Positions 36,191 through 48,447 of a DNA stretch of 64,000 nt are shown here, in pieces. Position numbers and translations under genes: made by a program. The notes beneath the pieces were generated by a model that was given only the letters and a program-made list of their open reading frames with translations, did not search any database and was not told the origin of the DNA. The first letter of the stretch is position 1. Every line of letters begins with the position of its first letter. Source of the stretch: Chloranthus sessilifolius (taxonomy: Eukaryota > Streptophyta > Magnoliopsida > Chloranthales > Chloranthaceae); the NCBI GenBank assembly GCA_021018995.1, contig CM037593.1, forward strand, positions 17,264,088 through 17,328,087, written 5' to 3'.

Positions 36191-36364
36191 ACATTAAACT
36201 CAAGTTGAGAACAAAGAATTTTGAATTGTAATCATAGATACCCTATTGCTTGTAGATATGGATGATGAAAATATTTGCGATAATCACAAAATATATGAGG
36301 ATGCTTTCACTTGCATCTTACCGTTCTTTCTTCTCAACTCGGACTCCGCATGCTTAAACTATGA

Positions 36365-36675
36365 CTATTTCAAACCACATGATGGAGATTGTTTTTCGCC
36401 CCAATCTTCAATACAAATGATCTTGAGATCATGGAGTTGCTATCAAATGATCAAGTTTTGATTCTTTATGGCACACGTCCCAAAAATTACACAATCATGG
36501 TATATATCGAAAGTGATTTTTATATCACTTTTTGAGATATGTATCAAGTGGAATAAAAAATTGATTGTTTGATGACAGGCACATGAGCACGAGATCTATT
36601 GTATAAAAGATTAAGGTGAAGTACAATCTATCATCATCATCTGATTCAAAGCAATCAACAATTCAAATCAGTCAA
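36365..36675. mobile_element. Palindromic MITE family, third nested copy
   Basis: CACATGATGGAGATTGTTTTTCGCCCCAATCTTC ... GGCACACGTCCC, inverted as GGAATAAAAAATTGATTGTTTGATG ... GATCTATTGTATAAAAGATTAAGG. Confidence 0.55.
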
Positions 36676-37059
36676 TGGTTTTCGTCCGCAAAAAAATTGT
36701 GTGGTATTATTAATAAACGGGTGAGAAGAGTCGTACCATTATCTTTTTCTTCTCCACTCGTTCTATCATCTTTCCGAGGTCTCGGCAAATTGAAATGCCG
36801 AGGGGAACCCTCGAACTCTTCACTTGGACATGAGCAGAAAGCTTGTGTTTTGTATTCTGACCCTTAAGTTGCTTCCAAACAACAGAAACCACGAAAAATA
36901 GAATCAAAGTCTAAGTATTCCTCTGTTACCCCCATATCCAAATAGGCCCTAAGGGAATCATTAGTTAGAGACATTGAATATTCGGTTGCAGGTGTAATTT
37001 TAAAAAGAAAGGGCATGAAGCGATAGAGAGAGATGTAACTGAAGATTTAATTGTCGCAA

Positions 37060-37400
37060 TTGATAGTTCCACTGTTAAAACAGTTGATTTACTTGAATCA
37101 AATGAAGGAGATAATTTCTCTTCCCAATCTTTAACATAATAGATCTTGAGACCATGGCTCACATATCAAATGGTCGGATGTTGATTCCACTTGTCCCACA
37201 TTCCCATAGCGATGTGAGCACAGTTTATTATGAAAATAGTTCCCATAGCACGTTTGGGGGATGTGTTCCATGTGAAATCTACATTTGATCTTCTGATAGG
37301 GGGCCACGATCTTAAGATATATTAGGTGAAAGATTGGGAAGAAAAACGATCTCCACCGTTTGATCCAAAGCAGTCAACTATGTTAATTGTAAAACCATCA
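37060..37400. mobile_element. Palindromic MITE family, copy left of the third LINE
   Basis: CAAATGAAGGAGATAATTTCTC..CCCAATCTTTAACATAATAGATCTTGAGACCATGG on the left and GATATATTAGGTGAAAGATTGGGAAG ... CTCCACCGTTTGATCCAAAGCAGTCAAC on the right. Confidence 0.6.
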
Positions 37401-37414
37401 GTTACATAGATCGA

Positions 37415-38925
37415 ATCGTTGGCTACAAAAACCCACGTCCTTTCAAAAACAAAAAATCCCAACACTTTATGGTCTAAATGGATCCTCTCTAATTACATTG
37501 GAGTTAGTGAAATTTGGACTTGTTGCCTCCTAAAATACTCTTCATGGGTTGGGAAAAGTGTTCTTAAAATAAGGGATGAAGCTAAGAAATCCATCAAGGT
37601 TATTATTGGCAATGGCACGAAAGTCGGATTATGGAAGGATCCTTGGTTGGAGGACTCTCCTCTCATGACCAGATTTGTCCTTCAAACTGAGATTGGTGAA
37701 GACGTGCTTGTGTCAGATATTATTCAAAATGGTGTTTAACATCTTCCTGACCCTACTACATTAAGAATGCAACAAGTTTGAGATCTTATTCAGTCACATG
37801 AATTGCCTTTAATTCCTTTTGATGATGAAGTTGTTTGGTCGGCTAGTGCCTCTGGGGAATTTTCAATTAAATCATCTTGGAACTCTATCAGAAACTCAAA
37901 TGCTAAAATTGGGTGGGATAAATTTAAATGGAATAAATTGATAATCCCTAGGCATAGTTTTATTGCTTGGATGGCCATTAACAATAAACTCATGACCATT
38001 GAAAATCTCAATAAAATAAGGATGAATATTGTCTTCGGATGTGTTTTATGTTGGAAAGAAGTTGAAGATAATGATCACCTATTCTTCAAATGCATATTCA
38101 CTAGTTGGATTTGGCGTTTGACTAGAGCTAGAATCTGATGTAGTAAAACTGAGTTGGGTAATTCCCATGAGGAGGTAGAGGACCTTATGGAATGATACAA
38201 GGGAAACAACCTATTGAGTTGTTCTGCTAAGATTTTATTCTCTTCAGTTACATGGCACTGTTGGCAGGAACGAAATAGTAGGGCCTTTGAAGGAACTTAC
38301 GCTCCCTAAAAATCTTTACTTAGCAAGATTATAGAAGAGTTTCAATTAACACTTGATGAGGTTCAGTTCACCAAATAAATCAAATCCGTTTGAATGAAGT
38401 CGATACGTCTTGCACGTGGTCGGCTAAGCTCAATGTTGCTTCTTCATATTGCACGTGGTTGGCATTGGTGGTTTGATCCGGGACCATGATGGCATATTTC
38501 TTGGTGGTTATTTCTCTCCTTTTAACAAAGGAAATGCTATTTCAAATCATCTTAATGCTATTTTATAAGGCATTCTTTTGACGATTGATTTGCACTTCAT
38601 GAGACTTCAGGTGGAGACGACTTCAAAACTTGCTATACACTCTATTAAGAGTGAATTAATGATCCCTTGGCAACATGTGGGTCTGATCAGAGATATCAGA
38701 GGATTATCTAAAGGCTTTAATCAAATCTCATTTTCTAATATTAGTAAAAAACGTAACAAGTGTGTTGATTTTATTTATGTTTTACGCATAGATACTAGCA
38801 ATGTTAGATGGAATAGCGTAGATGTCCTTCCTCCTTCTTTTACCTCGCTCTTGAGAGATGATTCTACGATTTCTAGTCAATTGTAATCTCTAATTTAATT
38901 TTTTAATATAGGGTGATGCCCCATC
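37415..38925 (+). mobile_element. LINE 3' half (post-RT region, zf-RVT, RNase H)
   Basis: The first frame (37419-37739) reads NPNTLWSKWILSNYIG, SSWVGKSVLKIRDEA and GNGTKVGLWKDPWL, typical of the segment after RT in plant LINEs. The second (37803-38138) carries the zf-RVT domain with SGEFSIKSSWNSIR, PRHSFIAWMAINNKL and CVLCWKEVEDNDHLFFKC. From about 38390 an RNase H-like region follows (KLNVASSYC, GGLIRDHDGIFLGGYFS), ending near 38886 with RDDSTISSQL. Stops and frame changes separate the three parts. 5'-truncated and dead. It ends just before TGTAACACTTGCCCC at 38926. Confidence 0.85.
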
Positions 38926-40154
38926 TGTAACACTTGCCCCTCGAATTCTGTGTTGGTCAACCTATTGACTGAGACCTTATGAGACTTGACTATGCCAAGT
39001 GATTGCCTGAGGCCAAGTCCATCCATATTTGTTTAGCACCTACCTCTGATTGATGGGATATTGTCTATTTCTAGTGGCACCTATAGGGCACCATTTTTAT
39101 TTGAATGGGTGTGTTAGTAATTAAATAAAACACACACCATATCTCACACTATATGAGAAGTCCAGACTGATTTTTTATGGATCCTGACCCGATAATTGAC
39201 CCGAATTGGGGTTGAGCCTTGGTATTAATGAGGAGATCTCATCGGCAACGGATTAGATTTCGATGATCATCATGATATTGCTCAATGGCTTGGGTCAAAC
39301 CTAGACTCATAAATCTTAGAGGATTAGATACACTAACATTCCAAGTTATGGGTATGTGCCTTACATAGAACAATGACATTTCTTGTAAATTTAAATTAAG
39401 CCTAAGGGCATTCATAAATTAATTTTCTAATTTTTCTAATTACAAATTGGATTTTTGATAATCTTTAGCAAATCCTAGCCACTCATCTCATTGACCCATC
39501 TTAGACCCTCTAAAAACTTTGGAAAAATCTATGGTGAGAGATGGACACTCACACATGCACCATAAGATGTGTTGGAAACGTAAAAATTCATAAATTTTGA
39601 GGGCCAAGAAGTGCACAAAAGACAAGATTTAACCTTGTGTGTGGTGGCAATGGAACCCCAGTGAGATTCACTTCTCCCATGCGCAAGTGATCTTTGGAGG
39701 AGAGAGGAGAGAGAAGGTAGCTTAGGGAAGTGAAGAAAGGACACTAGTCCTAAATTTTCAAATGCTTATCCCCCGCTCGCATTGCAAAAATTGAATTCCA
39801 AAGGGGACTCCTCCATTCACTCCATTTTCATCTTCTTCCTTCTCCAGAAACTCCATTAGAGGTCCTACTTCTTCCATAACTTTACCCTCTAAATCCAACC
39901 ATCCAATTTGAAATCTAAGACCACCAATCAAGTCCCCATACTCTTTAGACCCACATATCTAAAACTCAACCCAATTCCAGCCCCATTCACCACAAAACTA
40001 AAGGCAAACCAGCAAGCTCTAGAGACCAAGCTAAGGTAATGTCTTAGTTATATTTTGGTGTTTGTAGTATAATAGTGTAGTATTTTTGTCCATAAATTTG
40101 ATTTTTCTTGGTATTTTTTTTATTTAAAGTCTACAATTTCTGTAGCATAGTTGA

Positions 40155-40760
40155 GTTTGATCCATGGGATGTCATGCATGTGATCCTAATGATCATGCAA
40201 GACCATCCAAAGGTCTACATTTGTCAAATGGATTATGACCATTCTAGTGTAGGATTCTTTTGAAATTTTAAAAAAGTTTGATTTTTTAAAAAATTTGTAA
40301 AGATTTCTGGGATATTGGTTAGACTAGAACATTGGGATGCCATGCATGTGATCTTGATGATCATGCAAGGTCATCCAATGGTCTAGATTAGTTAAGGATG
40401 GACTATGTTCATCATAGTGTAGGAAAATTTTGATTTATCTTAGAAGATATGGATTTTTGTTTGAAATCTTTTTTAAAAATTATGGAACATGGCTAGACCA
40501 GAACTATAAGATGCCATTTATGTGAATTTAGTGATCATGCAAGGCCATCCAATGGTCCAAATTGGTCAAACTTGGACTATGTCCATCAATAGCCTAAACT
40601 AGTGCAAAAATGCTTTGAAAAATGTGATTTCTATAGAGTTTTCTTTAGAATTTCGGTTCTGATTTTTGAACTTCTGTTTTGATGCCTGAGATGCGGAGTA
40701 ATGTGTGTGATCTTAATGGTCACACATTTCTTCTTTTGATGATCAAATGGCCTATGATTG
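40155..40760 (+). repeat. Tandem repeat, unit about 170-175 bp, 3-4 units
   Basis: Units begin with GGGATG(T/C)CATGCATGTGATC and contain ATGATCATGCAAG.CCATCCAA(T/A)GG and a CATAGTGTAGGA-like word. They start near 40166, 40334, 40508 and, degenerate, 40686. Confidence 0.75.
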
Positions 40761-41094
40761 CTTTTGGAGCAATCATGGTAAAATTGGAGTTTGAGTAGAG
40801 ATAATGTACCTTTAAGGCTTAGCATGACTCCTCCTCCATATGATACCACCATTAGGACTATATGATCTCAGAAATAATAGAGAACCTCTAAGTTGTGATC
40901 AGATTTTGAGAGAAAATGAATGGTTTTGCTCCAATCGATTCACCTTAGCATTGTTCTTTACATTTTTAGCTATAAATTTTTATGCTATTTTATTTAGATA
41001 AAGTGGACCATATAGATGACATTTGTTGGTTATGTTAGTTATATAGTTTAGTTTAGATCCCAGAATTTCAGATTTTCTATCACTGTTATAGATT

Positions 41095-41345
41095 AAAATG
41101 AATGATTATAAATGCATAATGATAGTTAGGACACTGTGTGTAGTGTAGTTTCAAATGTTGTCATTTCATTTCCTCAGTATAAAAATGAAATCATGGCATG
41201 ATATTGGCTGAGTTTAGATGAAATTCTGAAGTGAATTCTCAAAAAAAATTATTGTAATTTATTGTTTTGATGATGAAGAAAGTGAATAATTATAGATGCA
41301 TGATGATAGTTAGGACTATGTGTAGTGTAGTCTTAAATTTTGTCA
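41095..41345 (+). repeat. Tandem repeat, unit about 185 bp, two units
   Basis: TGATGATAGTTAGGAC(AC)TATGTGTAGTGTAGT-type block at about 41118 and 41305, each preceded by GAATGATTATA / GAATAATTATA and GATGCAT. Adjacent to, but distinct from, the 170-bp array. Confidence 0.65.
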
Positions 41346-44169
41346 TATTTTCCATGAAAATAATATTATAATCTGAGCATATTAGTGATTTTGTGAGATA
41401 ATATCTCAGAAAAATTATTTTTAATGATGGTGCGATCGAATAGCTAAGGTTGTTCGAATTTAAAATTTGCTAGAATTGTTTACTATGCTTAGTGTAGTTG
41501 CCTAGAATTTATGGAATAATCTGATTTTGATCGTGTAATTTAGACTTACTGGTGTGATTGGATAGATTATGGATTTCCAAAAATATGAGTGTTTGAATTA
41601 TGAGAATTGATCATAGGAAATTTGATTGGTGATAAATGCTTGTGTAGGAATTTTGGAATATGACTACTATTATAGTGTAGTAAAGTGTAGGACTATTAAT
41701 GATTGGAGTTTGAACATTTTCATTGACATGTGGCCTACTGAGATCACAGGCCTTGGGATCTCATGACCATTGTTGATCATGAATGATCAACGGTGATCGA
41801 TCGCTTATCGATGAAATCCTAGAGATTCGGGTAATTTAGGTCGTAGTATATGTAGTACATTGATTTTTGAAATTTGATCGAAACTTGATTTGAAAAGCCT
41901 GATTTTTGTAAAATCGTTTTTCGAAAAGATGATGAATTGAAATTTGAATCATACCCAAAAAATTAGAATTGATTGGTTGGCTCGCAAAGTTAACCCGAAA
42001 TTGCCCGATATAAGCTTAGAATAGTACCCGACGAATAGGATAGCACCGACAAACTATTCATACCGTTAAATCGATAGGAAGGACCCGAAAAGGGATATCG
42101 ATTGATCTAGTATCAATATGGAGTCATCCTAGGTTGAAATCCGAAAGGTTGTGGCATTAGATAGACCATTAAGTGGACTTCATCGATGGCCAAGTCCGTA
42201 GGCCCTACAGTCCACAGCAGGATAATCTCAAACCCGAGAGCGAAATGATTTGAAATATTATTAAAAAAAATTCTGAATAATTACGTTAAATAAATTAACG
42301 GGTTCTCGATACCCAGTTAAAATCTTAGATCCAGACTTCCCATATTTTGAATTTTACGGAACTTGGAGCACAAGGCAGCGGATATGCCCTATTGCACCAG
42401 AAATCTAAGCCCCCGAAGAGCTATGATTTCCGTACCGAAGACCCTTTATAAAAACTTGGGATAAATCAAGGTCAAACCTTAACTTGTCCTTAAGACTTGG
42501 TTGAAATTTCAAGTGATAATTTCACAAGAATTATCGGCTAAAAAATCTGGAACTTCATGACACAAAACTATGCCGTGTGGTACCTAGCTTGTAACTAGAA
42601 TTGACCTCCGATCAGATGGACCCAATTCCATCAGGATCCTTAGACTTTTGACGTGTGGCTAAAAAACAAATTAAAGATAACTCTCTGAGCTTTCCAGAAA
42701 GCCACTGAGTGTGCTATTTCGATATCGGCACTAAAAGGTACGGACCCTACTTTGAGGACCAATAAATCTGGCCCAATAACCTGATAAAGGAGGACAGAAC
42801 TTAGCAATCTGTCAACCGTGATTACTTCTGATCATATTTTCGATTTCCATCACCTGATAAAGATGTGGGTATCGATATTCTTTCACCCACTTTTCATAGG
42901 ACTCGAAAATTAGATCGGAGTTGAAAATGACAAGTGATTTACTACAAAGTGTTCGGTACACTTGTGAAAAAATCTGTAATTTAAAAGAATATGGTCAAAA
43001 CCTTAACTTTTCTGGAGACCCGTGACCGTATGGGCAATACCATATCACAATGACTGCTGCAAGGATATTTTTTAATGGGACTTGAGTTGACTTGGTCAAC
43101 TAAGTTATTGGACAAGACCTTTAGATGGCCCAAAAGCCAAAAGCCATGATACTAAGAATTTGTAAAATTTGTAAGGACACAACCACCTGGCCCAAGGCCC
43201 AGTGAGCCTTAGATGAATTTCTAAAGCTATGACCCAACCCAAAATGTTTCGAAAGAACTTAATAAAGGCACCCCTTGAAGAATGATTACACCCGTTTATT
43301 GGCTGGGACCTTGAAAAGTCCCATATACTTAGAATTGGATCTAGTAGAGACCGAAAACACGTAGGAAATGACCCATGGACCTTGAACTTGTATGTTTGGA
43401 TTTGCCTAAGTCCAAATACCCAGCCCGAAGACCCAGCATAGACACATGGTTGGCATCCTTATGCCCAATCACTACAAACTTGCATAAGGCTACAACCCAT
43501 TGGACCCGCGACCCAAGGTGAGTCTTTAATAAGAAAGAGTGGACCCAAGGCCCATATCCAAAAAAATATAAATAAATGAATACCTCTTAATCCTTTGATG
43601 AGCTTTATGATGCTCAAATGAGAAAACTGATTGAAACCTTAGGATATGACCTGAACCTAGACCGATAGATCGGATAATCTGAAACGAAGGAGTGAGAATC
43701 CTAAGAGGGGAATGAGAAAACTGATCGAAACCTTAAGATGTTCATTTAAGGGATATCCATGTAGGAATCGTCCCCAAATAAGTAAGAAGAATATTGGTCT
43801 ATCGATAAGCAATCAAATAGTTGACTCGACTCAGGAAAATTCGTAGAATCATTAGAAAACGGACACCTCGATGCTTTAAATTGTGATTAGAGATGATCAA
43901 TTTTCTTTTATTGGCGACAATAAATATAAGTCTCTATTGGACTCTAAACTGAGATAACACTTAGTATAAGTGTGAACCGATGAGGATCAAGTCTTGAAAA
44001 TTTGAAGACTCGGACTTCGATTTATGATTTGAACAAAATTATTTGATTTGACTAATCGATTGATTGATGAAACTGACTTATGATATGTGATGTTTGATAT
44101 TGATGATTGAAATACTTGAGAATGCATTGAAGAATGATTAATAAACTTTAGAGATAAAGTCATATGAAA

Positions 44170-44470
44170 CCGTGAATTGAATAGAATATGAACCTTGAAT
44201 ATGAAATGCATGGAATGAAATCGAATGGAATATGGTAATTAGATTACCGAATATTTGAATTTGAATATGAGCCCTTGACAATGGGATTATTGAGTACTGA
44301 ACTTTGAATATAGAATATCGAATATTGAATATTGATTTTGAATCTCGAACTGAATGTAAAACATGAAATACTGAATACTGAATTGGAATATTGAATATAT
44401 GTTTGAACATCGAACCTTGAACATGAAAGTTATTTGAATATGAACTTTGAATATTGATAACGAATCATGA
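44170..44470 (+). repeat. Degenerate GAATATTGAAT-type simple repeat
   Basis: Short words GAATAT, TTGAAT and GAACTTTGAATA recur throughout. The open minus-strand frames here (43987-44410) are low-complexity shadows. Confidence 0.65.
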
Positions 44471-45448
44471 AACTTTAAAAGTGAAAAGATGATATTGTAT
44501 CAAACTTAAAATCTCGTGTAGATGACTGTTGTTCTTGCGAATAAGCTCGTATGAGCACCTCATATTTCATACGAGTTATTGAAATATCAACTGAGGATTG
44601 GGTCTCGTTAGACCAACATGGTTATTGATCCTTATCTTGATTGACTAAATGGCGAAGAGTGTCAGCCTATGTTTGCGCGATATTGACAATCGAATATTAA
44701 ATATTGGACCATGGTTGGTGTTTAGTATCGCACCGAAATTAATTAAAAGACATTAATAATAAATAAATGAAGGAATAAGATTTAATGTTTTAGCAATCGA
44801 CATTTAAATAACTTATAAAATTTAATGTACCTTGTAAATCTTGTGAATGATTATTGTTATAATTGCAAGTCTTTGTGTATGTTAATGTTATAATTGTCAC
44901 CTATAGAATAATATTTTCATGCTTTAGTTATTAATATTACCTGAGAATTGGTATGCTTATGTTGTATTGTGAATGTTTACCTCATGATTAGATATTGTTT
45001 TAATGTGAATTATGTTTAGAATTTTCTGCTAGCATTAGTTAAATTTTAATTACTTGCATGATATTACAATTGTTGAAAACCTTACTTGCACGTATGGAAT
45101 TCTCTTACATTACTTGTACTAAAACCCATAATATAATTAACTAAAACTTTATTAAGTTTCATGGCTTATGGTCATTTTATGGCCCAAAAATTCCAAAGGT
45201 CGGCTAGCAACCACCCAGTCAAAGCTAGAGAAGTTGGACAGGGAGAGATCCAGGAGCAATCACCGAGCTGATAGTTTTAAGCTCATTTTGCCTATAGAGC
45301 TACCAGCATTTGCACATGTGTGACCTGTTCACACCGAATTTTGACAGAATCTATTCCTTTCTTTTGTTTTTGTGTTAGTCCAGTACTTTTGAAAAATCAT
45401 CGATGTATCTTTGTATTTGGACTTTTGTAAATATTGGCTTTTTAAAGT

Positions 45449-46480
45449 TTTTTTTTTTTTAAGAGGAAATAGGCAAATGTATTAATCTAAATCATTTACT
45501 ACAGAGATTTTGATTTGGTTGGGGGCATCGTCACCACACCAGATGTTACATTGCTCAACATTTAGACCTATTTTAGACAAGCAATCAGCCACAGAATTGG
45601 AACATTTGTTAATTAAGTTCCACTTAAGAGATCTAAACTCCTTGGTCCGATCATAAATCTCTTTGAAAATGGGTCCCAAGAGCGAGGAATCCATGTCTTC
45701 TCTAGTGATGGATTTTAGAAAGTTTGTTGAATATCATTCGATAGTAATATCCTGCAAGTTATGGCTCGAGGCTAGTTGAATACCATGGAGAATGGCTAGG
45801 GCTTCAGCATGATCTGGAGAAGACACATGAGGATGTCGTTTGACCAATAAAGATACCCGAGAACCCTTATCACTTATGATGGCCACTCCAATGCCTTCCG
45901 ACTTAGATTTACTCCACCAAGCCCCATCACAATTCACTTTAAATGAGTTAATTGGAAGTGGATTCCACCTATTAGGCGAATTGGCATTGACTGCCATGTT
46001 GTTGTGGACAGGTATAGAGCTGGCTCTTCGGAAATCGCTTAAGTAGTTTTCAGCTTCCTTCACTGTAAGAGAAATATTAGGCCCGCTTTTTCCCCAATTG
46101 ATATGGTTTTTAGAATTTCAGATGGCCCATACAATCATAAAAAAGTATTTGATTGTTTCATTGCCTAGCAAAGAGTGAATTTGGAGCTTCCATCCGTGCA
46201 ACCCAAAAATACTAAACCACATTCTCAACCACAGGCGGCTCATAACTCCCCCAATACCCACGTTGAACCCATCTACAATGGAGTCGAGTTTGATGGAGAT
46301 AACAGGTCCCAACCTGTAAAAGATCCAACTGAGCAGTCAAAATATCAACCCAGTGTCCTTTGGGAAAGAGCTCACCTTTTTGTTAACACCTTCATCAAGA
46401 TTTGACGAAGTTGGCGAACTGTTCTGGTTATTGAGGGAGTTATGAACCGCCTATGGTTGAGAACATGGTTTCGTATTTTT
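45449..46480 (-). mobile_element. LINE 3' end with RNase H, left of the caulimovirid pair
   Basis: Minus-strand reading gives the tail of a zf-RVT region (46118-46312; HSLLGNETIKYFFMIVWAI) and then an RNase H-like domain. The domain shows FKVNCDGAW (about 45930), GIGVAIISDKGSRVSLL, SPDHAEALAILHGIQLA and NSVADCLSKIGLNVEQC, with acidic catalytic-type residues in CDGAW and AEALA. It is read in two frames, 45734-46063 and 45482-45694, separated by a stop at about 45734. The 3' UTR ends in a 12-13-base A tract (T run at 45449-45461), as expected for a retroposed LINE. Dead and 5'-truncated. The same family lies at 58064-58920 in the opposite orientation. Confidence 0.82.
46203..46477. repeat. Short inverted repeat inside the LINE 5' edge (arms about 50 bp)
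   Basis: 46203-46253 (CCCAAAAATACTAAACCAC ... AACTCCCCCAAT) is the inverse of 46427-46477 (ATTGAGGGAGTTATGAACC ... GTATTTTTGGG), with a spacer of about 170 bp. Both read as the same LINE peptide (GVM.RLWLR.WF.IFG), on opposite strands. This fits a 5' inversion of the type seen when LINE insertion proceeds from two primers. Confidence 0.7.
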
Positions 46481-46804
46481 GGGTCAGAGTAAGGGGAAGA
46501 CGTGGTTGCGGAAGAAAAGAGGAGCTAAATACAGAAACTCTAGTGCATAAACAATGACTAATAAAACAGAAATATATTAAACAACTTAAAACATAAGGAA
46601 TATTACACTATGCAACTACTATGCTGCTACTATGCATGCATTAAACAAATATATACAGATGCCAAGAGAAGTCTTACCGATATGGAAAGCTTCTCCGATA
46701 CACACTTAAACTAAAGAAAGAAAGAGAGGAAGCTATGGAAATTGCTCAATCTAAAATTTTCGGTGTGAATTTTTCGGTGTCCTGGACAATCCCCAGGCTA
46801 ACCC

Positions 46805-46943
46805 TTTTATAGATGAATGCGGACTTGAAGAGGTTTGAACCGGAATTGAAATCCTACCGAAAGTGGGACACGTGTGCTGGGTGGATTGGTTGCAGTCGCT
46901 TCGTCCCTTGATAATTGTGTTCTGACGTAAGGGCATGCGTCAG
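46805..46943 (-). promoter_or_regulatory. Caulimovirid 35S-like promoter, left copy
   Basis: Minus strand: TGACGTAAGGGCATGCGTCA (46943-46924 read from the other strand), an as-1-like pair of TGACG boxes much like that of the cauliflower mosaic virus 35S promoter, then TATAAAA (46811-46805) about 115 bp downstream. It points leftwards towards the LINE RNase H fragment. Confidence 0.75.
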
Positions 46944-47055
46944 TGCTTCATAATTGGAATGATGACTTCATGGACAGCTGGTGAGTATATTGGCCGACAA
47001 TAATTAGTTGGATAACAGCTGTTTTATTGACTGATTTGTCTTTTGTGGCCGAACT

Positions 47056-48447
47056 TCATGGTTCTCTGTGATTGTCAAGATTCTGGTAAAATATTGAATC
47101 GCCAGATAGGGAGCTATCCGAATCAGAGTTGTAAAGCTGATCTTCTTCTTGGATAGATGCTTCAATTTCTAAATTAGCAGGAAAATGGAGATTATTCCTG
47201 CTGATCATTTGTTGGAGAAATTTTTCTGCTTCTTCTTCTTGTTGAGGAGTCGTCATATATTCCATGGGAAAATCGGTGAGGAAAATTCTTCGACCATCAG
47301 AAATTTTGAAAGCATAATGGTCCTTAGAAATTTCTCTCGCTCTGTGAGAAAATTGTATTAGGGAATGAATCCAATAGGATTTGGGAGAGATTGACAGAGC
47401 ACTCGACTGTGCTAAAGGATCTGCTTGGTTGATATATTCCATCTCATACATTTGAGTTTTACGAAGAATCCAAATTTGATATGGTTGGAAAAATTGTTCT
47501 CTAGATCGCCAGCCAAGAGTGCTAGTGATCCAAAAAGTAAGATAAATGCCTTTATGTAACATTTAGAGGCATGGCAAACCATGGATTTAATCATTCGGGA
47601 AAATTTGGAATATTGGACTGGGGAAAATAATTTGGTTGACCAATCCCCAATCAAGACCTTGGGAAAGATTATGAGGATAATCAGACGTGAACAAAGAAAT
47701 TTTTGGGAGATAGTAACCCTGAAGGTGGTTGATAAATTGACAATTCTGTAATAAGATTTGTTTGATCTGAGCAGCCGAATCCTCGATTTGGGATACAATA
47801 TTTTGGGAAATATCAATTGGAAGAATATGTTTGGCTTTTTCAAACATACAGATTCTTTTAAGACGATGCAGAATTGGATCATTTTGTTTTACCAATTCAA
47901 TGAGGTTGAGGAAATAGGAAATTTTCTCAATGGAAAAGGTTTCTTCTTCCCAATTGAAGTTCTTGAGTAATGAGGTTAGGCCTTCATAAAGTTGTTGGGT
48001 ATGGGCTTCTTGAGCCTGAATTTTGGATGCCAGAATACTCAAATGTTGTCTGACTTTTCTTTTATTATTGGCAACATGATTTCTCCATACGCCATTAATT
48101 TCTTGGTACATGGAGGACTCAATACGTGGGCTAATAAAATTGGGTATATGGCTAATGTTAAACATTTCTGATTTGGAGTAGTCTTTGATTTCCATAATAG
48201 GAGATTGGGCAAGGAGATTCATGGTTTGATAGGTTTGAAAAGCAAATTTGCCTTCTCTGATGGAATTATACATTTGGTATAATGGGCTAGGAAAGTTATA
48301 AATTTGGCTATGGCAGGATTGCCATGAAGTGTATAATCCTGGTTGGTGTCCTCTGAGGACAACATAAACTTTTCTTTGTGGCGAGAAATTGTCCTCTGTT
48401 GAATTGGCTGTAGAAGAGCTTCCAGCAAGACTAGTCATCAGCTGCAC
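47056..48447 (-). pseudogene. Caulimovirid transactivator/viroplasmin region, left copy
   Basis: From MQLMTSLAGSS, the N-terminal part contains KVYVVLRGHQPGLYTSWQSC, the RNase H1-N/viroplasmin fold typical of caulimovirid inclusion-body (TAV) proteins. A long helical body (QHLSILASKIQAQEAHTQQL) and an acidic, serine-rich C-terminus follow. In the family this protein forms virus factories and promotes translation re-initiation on polycistronic RNA. It overlaps the end of the protease frame by 17 nt. Fossil, broken. Confidence 0.75.

Larger units (their letters stand above)
35283..36949. mobile_element. PIF/Harbinger-like (Tourist-type) element, filled with MITEs
   Basis: The left end GGGCCTGTTTGGATA and the right end, read inverted, GGGCCTATTTGGATA, are matched apart from one base. 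Both are flanked by TAA (35280-35282 and 36950-36952), the 3-bp target typical of PIF/Harbinger. Length 1.67 kb, but much of it is three later palindromic MITE copies. No transposase or Myb-like protein is seen. The pairing of these two ends is an inference, since such ends are common. Confidence 0.5.
38926..45448. repeat. Gene-free 6.5 kb region; possibly part of a very long LTR (fossil)
   Basis: No coding sequence. It starts TGTAACACTTGCCCC, a common opening of long LTRs in Del/Tekay-type Gypsy elements. It has UTR-like CT/GA-rich text near 39690-39850, tandem repeats at 40155-40760 and 41095-41345, a GAATATTGAAT-rich part at 44170-44470, and a final section near 45190-45450 (CGGCTAGCAACCACCC ... 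TTTGTAAATATTGGC) that reads like an LTR tail. No matching second end or target duplication was found, so both the extent and the class are guesses. Confidence 0.35.

Noticed and set aside
43987-44410. Minus-strand frames of 74 and 90 codons
   Set aside because: Low-complexity GAATATTGAAT region; no conserved motif.
45482-46063. RNase H domain as part of the caulimovirid polymerase
   Set aside because: Its sequence (FKVNCDGAW..., zf-RVT remnants before it, A tail after it) is of plant LINE type, and it lies outside the shared viral end.
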